From Davidsoniella eucalypti (lineage: Eukaryota; Ascomycota; Sordariomycetes; Microascales; Ceratocystidaceae), in assembly GCA_004009845.1 (NCBI GenBank), contig RMBW01000279.1:1-28494 (forward strand): 28,494 bases of DNA, written 5' to 3'. The notes below the pieces were generated by a model. That model was not told the origin of the DNA, did not search any database, and worked only from the letters and a program-made list of their open reading frames with translations. Below, in pieces: positions 9,761 to 17,840 of the stretch. The first letter of the stretch is position 1; the number at the start of each line of letters is the position of its first letter. Both the position numbers and the translations under genes were made by a program.

Positions 9761-9977
9761 TCGGCAGAAAAATTACACTAATTTTACGTCTAAACATACA
9801 AAAACACCCCTGTAGCATGGTGTATACAAACTTAAAACCGTATAGTACCTTGGTACTCGATATCCAAAAACAGAAATAACTCCAGACACAGAAATAACTC
9901 CAAAATAGGTCAGCAATCTTATCCTGCAGACGCTCGGGTGTGCAGGTGACCAAGGTGGTGCAGCCAATATTGCTGCC

Positions 9978-12668
9978 TTAGCCTACCATCAGTGGACTGC
10001 GTGTGTCCATACTCGTACCATGGTCCTTCTCGGGGCCATCCTCTGGTAGCAACCAGGCAGTGTAAAGGGATTGGAGGGTCACGTTCCAATTCTTTTTCGT
10101 CTTCTCCGTGAAGACCAACCATGCTGCAGTGTCCTTCACGTGTTCCAATGGTTCCCAGGTAGCATCTTGGTAACCTTTCCATTTGACCAAGGCTTGCGTG
10201 TGTCCATGGCGGGTACGTTGCTTGACGATTGCTTCCACTCTGTACTCGCCTGTTTCCACAGAGTCGTCTTCCAGTGCTTCCCTAGCCGTGATAGCCGCGG
10301 GCTCATCATCAGGTACTTCCTGCGAGGGTAAGGGGTTGTTGGGAGCTCGGCGGATTAGGCTTACGTGGAAGACAGGATGGATGCCTGTGGGCACGTTCAA
10401 TCGTACGTTGTGAGTACCTGTAACCTCTAGGACTGTGTACAGTCTGGCCAACCAGTCTAATTTCTTGGACGGTCTCTCCGTGGTCAGGTTCTTCGTGTTG
10501 AGGTATACCCTATCTCCCACTCTGAAACTCTCGGATGGTTGACGGAGACGGTTGGCGCTGGTTTCCTGGTGTTCCTGGGTGGCCGCCATGGCTACGATCG
10601 CGAATTGGGTTGCGTCGCTTAGTTTGGACAGCCATTCCTGGGCACCACAAACAGGAGATTTGTCAGAGGCAGGGGGACCTTGAACGGAGGGCTCAATAAT
10701 GTCCACGTTGAAACCATGAGTGGTGAAGAAAGGGGAGAGGCCAGTGGTTGAGGAAATGCGGTTGTTGAGGGCCAATTGCGCTTGGGGCAGTAGTGAGGCC
10801 CAGTCGTCCTGTGCGAAGGAACAGAAATTGCGCAAGTACGTTTCAATCTCCTGATTACTGCGCTCCTGGCTACCATCAGTCTGGGGGTGGAAAGCAGTGG
10901 ATAGGCGGCGTTGAATCCCAAAGCGACGGCATACTTCGCCCCAAAACAGCTGAGCAAATTGAGGCCCTCTGTCGGAAACGATTGCAAGGGGGAAGCCGTG
11001 GTGGGAAAAGACGTGAATCAGCAGGGCTTCAGCAGTGGCTTGTGCGGTAATGGCCTTCATGGGGATCAGGATTTGCGATTTCGACAGGCGGTCGGTGACT
11101 CCTAGAATAGAGGTGTAACCAGCAGAAGGGGGTAATGGGCCGATAAAGTCCATGGCCAGCTCAGACCAAGGTCTGGACGGTACTGGCAGGGGCTTCAACA
11201 GGCCACGCTTCTGCTCTCGCCAAATCTTGCTTTTTCCACAAGAAGAGCAATTCGACACGAACTGTCGGACATCGTTGGTGAGGCCAGGCCAGGCATATTC
11301 GCGCGAAACTAAGTCACGGGTGATTGCTCTGCCGGGGTGGCCTGCGAGGGTAGAGTCGTGAATTTGCTGGATGATTCTGGTCCTCAGGGGTTCGTGGTGA
11401 GGGACCCAAAGTCTATCACGCCAGCGTAGTCTACCTTCCGAGTCTAGCTTGCACTCGCTCATTTGCCATTGCAAACCCCAGTCGGCTGGGAATGAGCGAG
11501 CTCCTTCTCGTACTAGTTTACGAGCTAACCACCAACGGTTGCATTGGGTCAGAGCTTGGTTCCATAGGCTAGTCATGTCGGGGTCCGCGAAGGGGGAGGT
11601 CACAGCTTCCTTAGTCGCCTTGTCGTCGGTCGGCGCGTCCTTGTCAGGCTCCTGAGCCCAAACTGCGCCGATTACCACCAGGTCGTTGCTTGACTCGCTC
11701 TTCTCGAGGAGTTGGTGGAAGCGACTAGCCAGCCTGTCGTCATTTTCGTTGGCTGGCATATCCTGGTCCCTTCTAGACAGGGCGTCTGGCACAACTTGCT
11801 CAGTACCTGGGCGGTGGCGTAGGCAGAAGCTAAAGTCCGAAAGCTCATATCCCCAGCGGCGTTGTCTTTCGGCCAGCGTTCTCTTGGTTTGAAAGTACTC
11901 CAAGTTACGGTGGTCGGTCCACACCACGAAGTCAACCCCTAGGAGGAAATGGCGCCATTCTCGAATGGACCAGTAGATAGCCAACATCTCCTTATCATGA
12001 ATGGGGTAATTGGCTTCGGGGGGTGTGAGCTTGCGTGAGAGAAAAGCAATGGGGTGCATGAGACCATCGTCTCCTCGCTGGGACAACTCTGCTCCTAGGG
12101 CGTAACCGGAAGAGTCTGCGGTCAATACCGTTTCTCTCAACGGGTCGAAAGGGGTCAGGACAGGGGGAGTGAGGAAGGCTTTCTTAACCTCGGCGAAAGC
12201 GTGCGCACATGCGTCGGACCAGACAAAGGGGGTATCCTTCTTGGTTAACCCTACCATCGGCGCTATCATTTCAGACAGTCTAGGCACAAAGTCTCGATAG
12301 AAGTTGACAAAGCCGATGAAACCACGTAGACCTTTCAAAGTAGTGGGAGAACTCCAGTTGCGAATCGCAAGGGTTTTCTCAGGGTCTGCCTTAATGCCGA
12401 TACCTGGGCCAACGATGAAGCCGAGGAACTTGATTTCCTTGGCTAGGAACTGGCATTTGCGAAGGTCGAGTTGCAAGCCGGCGAGATCGAGTGCATGGAC
12501 AATTTCGAGCACTAATTTCCTGTGCTCTTCCTCAGTACCACTGGAGTAGATGTCCACGTCGTCAATGTATGCGCTGCAACTGACGCCTAGCCACTTTCGG
12601 AGACCGAGTTGATGTAGCGTTGAAACGCAGCAGGGGCATTCGTCAGGCCAAAGGGGATCACGTTCCAC
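9978..12668 (-). CDS. pol: Gypsy-1 pol, C-terminal part: RT palm, RNase H, integrase, chromodomain
   Basis: This frame encodes most of the pol polyprotein (896 codons from its first ATG). The first ~22 codons are out-of-frame RT; homologous reading starts at LRKWLG, near 12602, after a one-base loss. Domains: RT catalytic YIDD at 34-37; RNase H with D185, E227 and D252; integrase zinc finger H437, H444, C474 and C477; integrase catalytic D507, D566 and E602 with the classical 35-residue D-E spacing; a GPY/F-like segment before IHPVFHVS; and a chromodomain at 809-853 (YRVEAIV, LVKWKGY, TWEP). The chromodomain would steer integration to marked chromatin, as known for chromoviruses. About 43 residues follow it. 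The integrase and chromodomain are intact; the whole polyprotein is not, because of upstream frame breaks. Confidence 0.93.
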   Translation of the reverse strand: MERDPLWPDECPCCVSTLHQLGLRKWLGVSCSAYIDDVDIYSSGTEEEHRKLVLEIVHALDLAGLQLDLRKCQFLAKEIKFLGFIVGPGIGIKADPEKTLAIRNWSSPTTLKGLRGFIGFVNFYRDFVPRLSEMIAPMVGLTKKDTPFVWSDACAHAFAEVKKAFLTPPVLTPFDPLRETVLTADSSGYALGAELSQRGDDGLMHPIAFLSRKLTPPEANYPIHDKEMLAIYWSIREWRHFLLGVDFVVWTDHRNLEYFQTKRTLAERQRRWGYELSDFSFCLRHRPGTEQVVPDALSRRDQDMPANENDDRLASRFHQLLEKSESSNDLVVIGAVWAQEPDKDAPTDDKATKEAVTSPFADPDMTSLWNQALTQCNRWWLARKLVREGARSFPADWGLQWQMSECKLDSEGRLRWRDRLWVPHHEPLRTRIIQQIHDSTLAGHPGRAITRDLVSREYAWPGLTNDVRQFVSNCSSCGKSKIWREQKRGLLKPLPVPSRPWSELAMDFIGPLPPSAGYTSILGVTDRLSKSQILIPMKAITAQATAEALLIHVFSHHGFPLAIVSDRGPQFAQLFWGEVCRRFGIQRRLSTAFHPQTDGSQERSNQEIETYLRNFCSFAQDDWASLLPQAQLALNNRISSTTGLSPFFTTHGFNVDIIEPSVQGPPASDKSPVCGAQEWLSKLSDATQFAIVAMAATQEHQETSANRLRQPSESFRVGDRVYLNTKNLTTERPSKKLDWLARLYTVLEVTGTHNVRLNVPTGIHPVFHVSLIRRAPNNPLPSQEVPDDEPAAITAREALEDDSVETGEYRVEAIVKQRTRHGHTQALVKWKGYQDATWEPLEHVKDTAAWLVFTEKTKKNWNVTLQSLYTAWLLPEDGPEKDHGTSMDTRSPLMVG

Positions 12669-13370
12669 TCGAAGGCCCCTAGAGGAGTCCGAAAGGCGGT
12701 TAACTCCTCATAACCAGGGGCAATCCGAATACGATGAAATGCGGCAATAACGTCCACCTTGGAGACCCATTTAGCAGCCGAGATTTGCCGAAGAGTGTCG
12801 TGGATAAGGGTAAGGGGTATGAGTCCTTTTTGGAAATAGCGTTAACTGCGCGGTAGTCTACGCAGAAACGAATTCCACCTCCAGGTTTCTTTACAAATAG
12901 AACTGGGAGCCCACTTCAGACTTTGTGTCTTTTATCCATCTTGTAGACAACAGTTCGGTCAATGTCTTCTGCATCACCAATAGTTCTGCGCGAGACAGCG
13001 GATACAACGATTGCACAGGTAACGTCTTTCCTTCCAGCAGCTCGATTTTCAAGTCTACTCCAGGCCGGTGTGGCGGGAGGTCCTTCGAGGCTTTGGCTTC
13101 GAACGCAGAGGCGACAGGTCTTAACCATTCTGGGAGAGGAGGTCTTTCCAGTTCTTTCTGCTCTAACGCTCTGTTAACATCTTCTAGTGTGATGCGGTAA
13201 ACAGCAGTGTCGTCGTTGTCGCAGAGTTTGTGGAATTCCTCAGGTGTTAACTCCTCAGCCGTAGTGACTTCAATCTGTCCAGAACGAGGGTGCAGGTGTA
13301 CATCGTGGTTGATGAGCCAGCGTTGACCGAGTATCAGGTCTTCGGTTTGGCCGGGACGACGTAGGCCCAA
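12603..13370 (-). pseudogene. Gypsy-1 pol, RT N-terminal part broken by one-base losses
   Basis: The frame at 12891-13370 carries the end of protease (GQTEDLILGQRWL), a linker and the RT start (LPEWLRPV, then QKTLTELLSTRWIKDTKSEVG). It stops at about 12905, where one base is missing compared with Gypsy-2, before PVLFV. RT then continues in another frame through KKPGGG and FCVDYRA to YPLP near 12808, where a second base is missing. It goes on through KVDVIAAFHRI (first catalytic Asp) and AFEWNVIPFG to near 12602, where a third is missing before LRKWLG. All three changes are losses of a single base. The amino-acid order is otherwise that of a working RT, so the gene is either recently broken or mis-sequenced. 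Confidence 0.85.
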
Positions 13371-13680
13371 ATGTCCTCGTGGTGGTCAGGTAGGTGCAGC
13401 GTAAACTGGGCTATCTGAGTGATGACAGGTGGGTCGGACTGGGAGGAGGCGAGGGAGACCTTGCGTGGCTCGATGGGCTGGGTCTGGGTGGCGTAGTGGA
13501 GTAGGCGCGGAGGGACGACGGCGAGGCAGAGGCAGCCACTGTCGACGAGAGCTTTAGTCGAAAGTTCATTAATAGATAAATCTAAGTATAAACCTTTAGC
13601 TCCCATCTGAGTTCTAACTATCTCTTCCCCTATCTTCGTATCCTCCTTGTCAGGGCGCGACTTGTCCTGACTTCCTAAAA
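13334..13680 (-). pseudogene. Gypsy-1 pol start: aspartic protease
   Basis: The protease domain is recognised by ALVDSGC near 13550 (the D-S/T-G active site) in the family context after gag and before RT. The ORF with an ATG at 13606 encodes 90 residues, but the frame is open further up to the end of gag at about 13680 with no start codon needed, so protease is made as part of a gag-pol product. It loses frame near 13355, where VVP should run on to GQTEDL in the next frame; again one base is missing. The flap and second conserved motif are not clear by eye. Confidence 0.75.
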
Positions 13681-13681
13681 A
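13675..13681 (-). other. Gag-pol junction: T5 run at the gag stop, possible -1 slip site or one-base loss
   Basis: In element sense gag ends GAT TTT TAG, a run of five T (13681-13677) running into the stop. The pol frame is -1 relative to gag and is open across this point, so slippage on the T run would produce gag-pol. A sixth T would instead give one continuous ORF. Because other one-base losses occur in this element, I cannot tell a programmed site from an error. Confidence 0.4.
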
Positions 13682-15470
13682 TCCAACTCTATGAGGTCGT
13701 ACTCCGACCCGTTATCCGCCGCTTTTGAGTCAACCTTGGCTACCGTGGTGGTGGTGTTATCCGGGGGAGGCAGCGCGCGATCCATGGCAAGTTCGTCGTA
13801 CTTGGCGATTTCCTCACGCATCACCGTGCGTATGGCGTTGATAGACAGCTGGTTGTTCGAGGGGCCTGGCTGGGAAGAGCGCTGGGGCAACGGCGTGCGA
13901 TGTGATCCTTGAGCCCACAGATAAAGCATGCGTTTTCACGCATTAAACGGTGTCGTTCCGACTCGGAAAGTTTTGGTCTCTCCGAACGGGCAGCAGGCTG
14001 GGGGCGGTTCTCCCGACGAGTCTGTTGGTTGGGCCGCTCTCTCCAGTTGCTCGACTTAGTATGCTCAGGTTTGGGGGTCGATTCGATAGCGCGGCGCTTA
14101 CCAGTGGGGCGGTCGAAGTGCTTCAAGAGGTCGTCGATGATAGCATGGTAGGAGTTGGACTTCCAAGCCCATCCGGTGCGTTCAATCAGATCGTCACGCA
14201 TGGCAGAACGCAGGATGTCAATTAGCGTGGTGTCGTCGTGGATGCCGGCTTCCATGGCTAGAGTCTCGAAGCGGAGGTGGAAGGCTTTGAAGGGTTCCCT
14301 GTCTCCTTGGGCGGATTGGTAGAAAGCAATGCGCGCGTTGGTGAGCCGTTCACGCGACCGGAACATATCATCAAGCTTCTCCAGCAGCAGGTCGTAGGGT
14401 CTGGAACGTTGGCCGATAGAGTCGAAAAAGACGTTCAACTTGGCTTGTGTGGTTGCGCCCAAGCGGCCGTACAGGTATACTGCCTTCGAGAGTTCACCGC
14501 CTAGGGCTGCTCCATCGATCAACATCTTGTTCGTTGCTAGCCTTCTCCAGATCTCGTAGTCAGAGTGCAAGCCGCTGAATTCGCTGAGTAGAGGCTGGAC
14601 CTGACGGGGTAGGGTTTGGCTGGAAGAGGCGAGTAATGGCTGAGGAGCAGGGGCAGGCGGTAGCGGAGGAGCGGTAGTATCATGGCGTTCTTTGGCGAAC
14701 AACATCTGACCGAGTCGATTCATCATGGACTTCATCTCTACCATGTCAGATTGCAGAGAGTCCAGACGGTCGGCTTCACGCGAGGGTTGGCGACCGCGGT
14801 CAGATTCCGGGTAGGTATCGCGGGGCCTCATGCTCTCAGCCAGACGAGCTAAGTCAGAGGTATCGGAAGGGTTATCGCTTGCGTCGTCTTCGTCATCCAA
14901 GGGTAGCGGGTTGCGAGAGGTGGTTACTCGGCTCAAGGTGCGCGCGTGGGTTGTCTCAGTGGAGATCAGTTGCTCAGTGGTTTCCTTGGCCTTGGAGCGA
15001 GTTCGCGTGGGGGTGCGAGGCAGGCCCATGAAAGGTGACTTGAGGAGGGCAGGACGGAGCGAGGTTCGAGCAACGCGTTCCTGACGCGTACGAGCTTGGC
15101 CAATGTGGACGTGGCCGACAAAGCCGCTGGTGAAAGAGAGGTGGCCTAGGTGGCTGTGGAAGTGCTGACTGTGACTAAGGATATCACGGGAGGCAGGGCA
15201 GAATCCTAGGGTGGCAGCGAGGCGCGCGCGTTCCTTGCGTTTAAAGAGGGCAAGGTAGCACCAGCCGGGTCTACTCCAGGGTCGATCCTCGGGTAGGCCT
15301 ACGGCCGACAGCGTGTAGCCCTCAGGGGGCTCCTGGCTGGGGTCTAGGAGGTGGACACGAGCCAGGGCTAGTTTCTGCTTAATGATACAGAAGGCTTCGT
15401 AGTAACCAACGAAGGCGGCGCAGTTCAGGGAGGCCAGGATGACCAGAACCAGGAAGGTGAAGTCAGACAT
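13675..15470 (-). CDS. gag: Gypsy-1 gag, with CCHC knuckle and one frame break near its end
   Basis: Structural protein that assembles the particle and binds element RNA. The start at 15470 (MSDFTF) is the first ATG after a repeat-filled leader; the open frame extends further up only through that leader. The main frame runs 15470 to 13821 (549 residues). Residues 1-30 are strongly hydrophobic, which is odd for gag. An acidic/basic linker follows, then a retrotransposon-gag core (from SEFSGLHSDYEIWRRL through FRSRERLTNARIAFYQSAQG) and a zinc knuckle C-x2-C-x4-H-x4-C at about 515-528. Just after the knuckle the natural reading moves to the next frame (about 13865-13895, one base missing) and continues to a TAG at 13675. 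Confidence 0.85.
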
Positions 15471-15534
15471 AGTGACTTTTAGAAGCGCACGGGGTAACAA
15501 GCGGACTGGTAGAGGCAAGCCTTGTAGGAGGAAG

Positions 15535-15768
15535 GCTTGGACAAGGGGCAGACTTGTTTTAGGCAGAGTCTGGACAGGATAGGGGCAAACAGAGACGGTG
15601 TTTGGACAAAGAGGAGGGGAAAGCAAGCGGACGGCTTGGACAGAAGAGAGGGCAAGCGGACGGCTTGGACAGAATAGAGGGCAAGCAGACGGCTTGGACA
15701 GAAGTAAATACAGCGAGCAGATGCTCGGACAAAGGGGCAAGCGGATGCTTGGACAAGATAAAGAAGTT
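15535..15768 (-). repeat. Gypsy-1 leader with imperfect ~29-base tandem repeats
   Basis: Between the primer site and gag the leader consists largely of degenerate units, on the plus strand of the form GCTTGGACAG-AGAGGGCAAGC-GGAC, repeated at about 15614-15760. Each unit contains GCTTG and CAAGC, which can pair to form a short stem. The longer spacer 15471-15534 shows no feature. The leader's role is unknown; packaging or translation control is only a guess. Confidence 0.6.
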
Positions 15769-15779
15769 ATCGGTCTCAA
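15769..15779 (-). promoter_or_regulatory. Gypsy-1 primer-binding site, self-priming type
   Basis: In element sense TTGAGACCGAT lies two bases after the LTR end. It lacks the TGG expected for a tRNA 3' end. It is exactly complementary to ATCGGTCTCAA at 9628-9618 in the LTR, the likely first 11 bases of the transcript. An 11-base match of the transcript's own 5' end to the PBS is the known arrangement of Tf1 and related chromoviruses. Confidence 0.82.
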
Positions 15780-15781
15780 AA

Positions 15782-15806
15782 TGAGACGATATACGAGGAG
15801 TTGCGA
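15782..15806 (-). repeat. Gypsy-1 5' LTR, terminal 25 bases only
   Basis: These bases match the start of the 3' LTR (9564-9588) and show where the 5' LTR ends in element sense. The remaining ~156 bases fall in or beyond the N gap, so the two LTRs cannot be compared for insertion age. Confidence 0.9.
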
Positions 15807-15837
15807 NNNNNNNNNNNNNNNNNNNNNNNNNNNNNNN
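15807..15837. other. Assembly gap, 31 N
   Basis: An unresolved scaffold gap. It hides most of the 5' LTR and the true right flank of Gypsy-1. The sequence after it (15838-16084) repeats LINE sequence already present left of the element (9317-9563), so the gap size and the join are doubtful. Confidence 0.99.
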
Positions 15838-16428
15838 AAAGATCGATGATTGATGTTTTCTGCGACCTGGTGGTGAAGAAAGTGCCTCTGTTGACCAGAG
15901 CGTTCTCGGATCCACTACCAAGTCAGCATTGTTCCTCTGCAACCAACCAACGACTTCATCTGCATGCTGCGATTGCTCACAGTTCACAGACCACCATGGA
16001 TGATGGGTGTTTGAAGTCCCCGACGATGATGCCATTCCCAACCTGCCATTGCTGGACAAGCGGGTGCGGTAAAAGGGGCTGGGTCGGATGGTTGTAGAGG
16101 TTGACCAATAATGGTTGCGCGTCGATATGAAGTCTTATACATTGAAAGTCGCTGCTTGCGATGTCGAGAGGCTTTTTCTATTGTGAAGTCAATGTCCTTT
16201 TGGATATAGGTCACGACCCTTGGTCTTGTTAGCAAAGTTAGAGCTGGTTTGACGGTGTGAAAGTTTTGGTGGTCCTGGAAAATCCATTTGCCTTCTTTTT
16301 GCCATACCCAGGGTTCCTGAATGCACAATATCTCAACTCCCTGCCTTATTGCTAAGTCAAAGAGATGATCTAAAATGCCTTTACGCTTTCCCTGATTGTG
16401 CTGAAATATCCGTAAGTTTCCTAAACAT
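15838..16428 (-). pseudogene. LINE ORF2 N-terminus (endonuclease), frameshifted
   Basis: It starts at an ATG (16428) overlapping the ORF1 stop by 8 bases, as in copies A and E. Compared with copy E it has an extra A within the first ten codons, an extra base in a run near 16174 and another near 16011, and a lost base near 15909. The endonuclease is therefore unreadable in one frame, although its residues (QEPW, then sequence up to KTSIIDL) can be traced across frames. The errors cluster next to the gap, so sequence quality is the likely cause. Confidence 0.8.
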
Positions 16429-17719
16429 ATTCAACGATGGTGACATGCTTCGCGGCGAAGTGGACTGGCTGAGTCAGGCAGTGCTTCGCTTCTTGTTGGG
16501 TTCGTACAGTGAATACGACGGATACGCACTGTTGGTCCTTCTTTGGTTTGCCCAAGACTCGGGTCAACTCCAGCGGCTTGATGCCATTGCTGTAGGCAAA
16601 CTCCTTCGCGAAGTTCGCGACTTCTGACTTGGGGACGCCGTGCATGACTAGCCGTTGCCAGTCTTCCGGTTCCACGCAGTCCTTCCAGCCGAGGGGGCGC
16701 AGTTTTGCGAGCCAAGTGGTCTTGGTTGAGAGCAGGTGGCGCTTGGCCGTCTCGCTGCAGCATTTGATCATCACATTGTTCTTACGTGAGGTCCAAACCT
16801 CAATGGCTTTCATCTTTCCATCATAGTTAACCAAGTCACGTATGTGCTTGGGGGAAGGAATCTTGCCACCACCGATAAGCATCAGTGTGGTGCTCTGTGT
16901 AGTCTTAACAGAGGGGCTTGGACGTTTAGGGCGGGTCACCTTCTGCCAGCCTTCATCGGAGGCATCTGGGGCCGCGGCTTGCGGTTTTGTAAGGGGCGTC
17001 GCTTCGGTAGCTTGCGCCGGTTTGGTTGTTGAGATGGTTGTAGTCTTGGGCGGCGCAGTGGTAGCGGTCTCCGCAGGTGAGGTCGTGGCGTCAGTGACAG
17101 CCTTTGCCGGCTCAGTGACGGAAGAGGCAGGAGCCTTCTTCTTCTTCTTGTTCTTCTTTTTGTTGTTATTATCGATGTCTGCCTTCTTCGGCAGCGCTGG
17201 TGTGATTTGTGTGGTTTGAGTGGCCTTGACCACAGCAGAGAACAGTGCCTTGGATGAGGCAACTACGCCTTCGGGCGCAGCTTCAATCGCCTTTTGCTTT
17301 GGTAGCGGCGATGGCGTGTCTGGGATGTCCAGATCAGCTAGATCCTGCGCAATATGCAGCTGGAGAGCCTCGAATTTTCGGTTTATTGATACCAGGGTTG
17401 CGGCCTCACGCAACATCACTGCGACAGAGGCGGCAATGAGGGCGTCCGTGTTGTCAGGACCGACCCAGCGTGAAGCTTTCAGGCCCTTAGCCTCCTGGAA
17501 TTTTTTTGAGGGGACTGGAGGGGAGCTCGGTAGCTCTACCTCCTCGAAACCACGTTTAACGGTGGTTTTTGGGTTTGTTGGGGTTAGGGTTTCAGTCCCG
17601 TGATTTAGAGTGGGGACAAGGCAGAGAGAGTCTGACGAAAAATTTTGAGAAGCGGGGTCTCCCATACTAATATCGTCGACTTCCATCGACGACAGCACCG
17701 CGGGTGTTGGTCGCGCCAT
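16421..17719 (-). CDS. LINE ORF1, gag-like RNA-binding protein (subfamily C/E)
   Basis: 432 residues from the ATG at 17719 (MARPTPAVL) to the TAG at 16421. The longer open frame upstream crosses the 5' UTR without an ATG near the 5' end and is not used as the start. Layout as in the ORF1 of LINE A: an N-terminal Ser/Pro-rich part, a basic Asn/Lys run (KKKNKKKKK region), a Thr/Ala/Pro-rich linker, then the conserved C-terminal region from IGGGKIPSPKHIRDLV with two RRM/gag-like modules (the second opening at WQRLVMHGV) and the end VEYV. It differs only modestly from ORF1 of copy E, mainly by small substitutions and short length changes in the linker. It should bind the LINE RNA with its own ORF2; this is inferred from the family. 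Confidence 0.9.
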   Translation of the reverse strand: MARPTPAVLSSMEVDDISMGDPASQNFSSDSLCLVPTLNHGTETLTPTNPKTTVKRGFEEVELPSSPPVPSKKFQEAKGLKASRWVGPDNTDALIAASVAVMLREAATLVSINRKFEALQLHIAQDLADLDIPDTPSPLPKQKAIEAAPEGVVASSKALFSAVVKATQTTQITPALPKKADIDNNNKKKNKKKKKAPASSVTEPAKAVTDATTSPAETATTAPPKTTTISTTKPAQATEATPLTKPQAAAPDASDEGWQKVTRPKRPSPSVKTTQSTTLMLIGGGKIPSPKHIRDLVNYDGKMKAIEVWTSRKNNVMIKCCSETAKRHLLSTKTTWLAKLRPLGWKDCVEPEDWQRLVMHGVPKSEVANFAKEFAYSNGIKPLELTRVLGKPKKDQQCVSVVFTVRTQQEAKHCLTQPVHFAAKHVTIVEYV

Positions 17720-17840
17720 GGTGCATCCAGTATCAAAAGAGTCGTACGGATGAGGCGCGTATTTTACAGGTAGATTGAGATGATTTGGGTCAGAAATGGT
17801 TGAAAGGTACCACTTGTGGAAAAGTATGTAGGAGGTTGTC
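17720..17840 (-). promoter_or_regulatory. LINE C full-length 5' UTR, 121 bases
   Basis: It begins GACAACCTCCTACATAC in element sense. Copy E (24971) begins at the same base and also has 121 bases before its ATG, so this is the true transcript start of the family. A LINE promoter must lie within or just downstream of it; no TATA box is visible. Confidence 0.7.

Larger units (their letters stand above)
9564..15837 (-). mobile_element. Gypsy-1: Ty3/Gypsy chromovirus LTR retrotransposon, nearly complete
   Basis: Minus-strand element: 5' LTR (mostly lost in the N gap, 15782-15837), self-priming PBS, leader with short repeats, gag, protease, RT, RNase H, integrase, chromodomain, polypurine tract and 3' LTR (9564-9744). 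The order RT–RNase H–integrase is that of Gypsy, and the C-terminal chromodomain places it among the chromoviruses. The internal region is about 6.0 kb. Several one-base losses break gag-pol, yet no nonsense substitution is seen. The left boundary abuts LINE B; the right boundary is in the gap, so target duplication cannot be tested. Confidence 0.95.
15838..17840 (-). mobile_element. LINE C left arm: full 5' end, ORF1 and start of ORF2, minus strand
   Basis: Minus-strand 5' part of the LINE: 121-base 5' UTR (17720-17840), ORF1, then about 590 bases of ORF2 ending in the N gap. It meets the plus-strand right arm head to head, sharing three bases (GTC, 17838-17840) at the joint. It shares with the right arm distinctive bases around CCAGCTCTAAC that copies A and E lack. 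Single-base insertions and losses are concentrated toward the gap. Confidence 0.9.

Noticed and set aside
9745..9977. A host gene or small ORFs between pol and the 3' LTR (for example 9732-9953)
   Set aside because: The stretch is the 3' untranslated part of Gypsy-1 ending in its polypurine tract; the short frames have no recognisable content.
15471..15779. Coding sequence upstream of gag in the same frame (about 103 codons)
   Set aside because: It covers the leader repeats and primer site, has no family resemblance and is low complexity; the gag start at 15470 is preferred.
15769..15781. tRNA-type primer-binding site
   Set aside because: No TGG for a tRNA CCA end is present next to the LTR, whereas an exact 11-base match to the element's own LTR is.
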